NCBI GenBank assembly: GCA_036752465.1
Contig: DAIOSQ010000051.1
Span: 1 to 15,555 of the forward strand
Direction: 5' to 3'
DNA: 15,555 bases
Source: DAIOSQ01 sp036752465
GTDB lineage: Bacteria; Pseudomonadota; Gammaproteobacteria; Legionellales; Legionellaceae
Positions 14,941-15,555 of the stretch are shown in pieces; position 1 is the first letter of the stretch; each line of letters opens with the position of its first letter. The position numbers and the translations under genes are program-made. The notes beneath the pieces were generated by a model. That model made no database searches. It had not been told where the DNA came from and saw nothing but the letters and a program-made list of their open reading frames with translations.

Positions 14941-15555
14941 ATGAGTGTGATATTATCTGCTGTCGATGATATGGGGGTATTGACAATAACCTTGAATCGG
15001 CCGGACAAGCTTAACGCGTTAAATCAGCAGGTTTTGGAGGCCTTATCTACTAGCTTTGCACGTGCACAGCAGGATGACAGCATCAAAGGAATCATCCTGA
15101 CAGGTCAGGGCAAAGCATTTTGTGCTGGGGCGGATATTGCCCAATTGGCAGAGTGTGATGCGCAAAGTGGCTATGAGTTTGCTTGTTATGGACAAACCGT
15201 GTTTGCACAATTGGCTACACTTAACAAACCATCGATTGCGTTGGTGAATGGCTACGCGTTTGGCGGTGGTTGTGAATTGGCAATGGCTGCAACTTTGCGT
15301 ATCGCTGCAGATGCGGCGCAGTTTGCGCAACCTGAAGTTAAGTTGGGCGTTATTCCTGGATATGGTGGCACACAGCGCTTGGCAAGATTGATTGGCAAAG
15401 GCAGGGCATTGGATTTGTGCTTGAGTGGTCGGGTGATCGATGCGAATACCGCCAATCAGTGGGGTTTGGTGAATGATGTGGTGGTGCCTGAACAATTATT
15501 GTCGCAGGGCAAGTCCAGATTAGCGGCGATATTAGCCATGGCGCCATTGGCTGTC
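14941..15555 (+). CDS. Enoyl-CoA hydratase (crotonase family), 3' end missing
   Basis: The first 205 residues of a crotonase-fold protein are present and the frame runs off the right edge; full enzymes have about 255-260. It begins with the typical beta strands and LNRPDKLNAL (18-27). The oxyanion-hole segment AFCAGADI (59-66) and GYAFGGGCELA (104-114) follow. Both hydratase acids are present: Glu112 (rat Glu144 equivalent) and Glu132 in QPEVKLGVIPGYGGTQRL (rat Glu164 equivalent). This argues for a true hydratase rather than an isomerase or a hydrolase. AGGAGG, overlapping the upstream stop codon, lies four bases before the ATG. After an isobutyryl-CoA dehydrogenase it would hydrate methacrylyl-CoA to 3-hydroxyisobutyryl-CoA, though it could equally serve general short-chain beta-oxidation. 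Confidence 0.92.
   Translation, partial: MSVILSAVDDMGVLTITLNRPDKLNALNQQVLEALSTSFARAQQDDSIKGIILTGQGKAFCAGADIAQLAECDAQSGYEFACYGQTVFAQLATLNKPSIALVNGYAFGGGCELAMAATLRIAADAAQFAQPEVKLGVIPGYGGTQRLARLIGKGRALDLCLSGRVIDANTANQWGLVNDVVVPEQLLSQGKSRLAAILAMAPLAV

Noticed and set aside
15043..15495. 150-codon minus-strand ORF rich in Cys, His and Gln
   Set aside because: It is the antisense shadow of the enoyl-CoA hydratase, whose catalytic motifs occupy the same bases; the Cys/His content arises from the complement of Ala/Gly codons.

Overview
This window looks like a chromosomal stretch of a gammaproteobacterium with GC content in the mid-40s percent (judged by eye, not computed). Three features suggest this: a fused aspartate kinase/diaminopimelate decarboxylase, a large membrane-anchored FadE-type acyl-CoA dehydrogenase, and a Gram-negative outer-membrane FadL porin. 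The same set (LysAC fusion, FadE, a DUF1189-like membrane protein, a valine-type acyl-CoA dehydrogenase) would fit a Legionella/Coxiella-like, host-associated lineage, but that placement is an inference. I saw no tRNA, rRNA, CRISPR array, insertion sequence, phage gene or toxin-antitoxin pair.

Layout. (1) 1-5061, minus strand: a two-gene operon. lysAC (lysine/diaminopimelate synthesis) is followed, with a 4-base ATGA overlap, by a RecB/AddA-type UvrD-family helicase that runs off the left edge. (2) 5062-5388: a divergent intergenic region with a candidate promoter and a 14-bp tandem repeat ending at the fadL ribosome binding site. (3) 5389-11761, plus strand: fadL, glpD, a DUF1189-like membrane protein and fadE, one behind the other with short gaps. 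(4) 11763-12863, minus strand: an unrecognised 366-residue protein, convergent with fadE with one base between the stop codons. (5) 12864-13181: an AT-rich divergent gap with a good -10 box, a 17-bp perfect inverted repeat and some short open frames of doubtful status. (6) 13182 to the right edge, plus strand: a tight operon of a CcmG/DsbE-like thioredoxin, an isobutyryl-CoA-dehydrogenase-like enzyme and an enoyl-CoA hydratase cut by the window edge.

How the genes work together. FadL brings long-chain fatty acids through the outer membrane, FadE starts their beta-oxidation at the inner membrane, and GlpD feeds glycerol 3-phosphate into glycolysis and the quinone pool. The block therefore reads as a module for using both halves of glycerolipids. 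The right-hand operon carries two successive steps of branched-chain (valine) acyl-CoA breakdown, oddly led by a cytochrome-c-maturation thioredoxin. The left operon makes diaminopimelate and lysine and is translationally linked to a DNA repair helicase.

No clearly new multi-gene system is evident. The best candidates for unexplored biology are the unrecognised 366-residue gene with its palindrome-bearing promoter, the tandem repeat in the fadL leader, and the lone ccmG-like gene in a catabolic operon.
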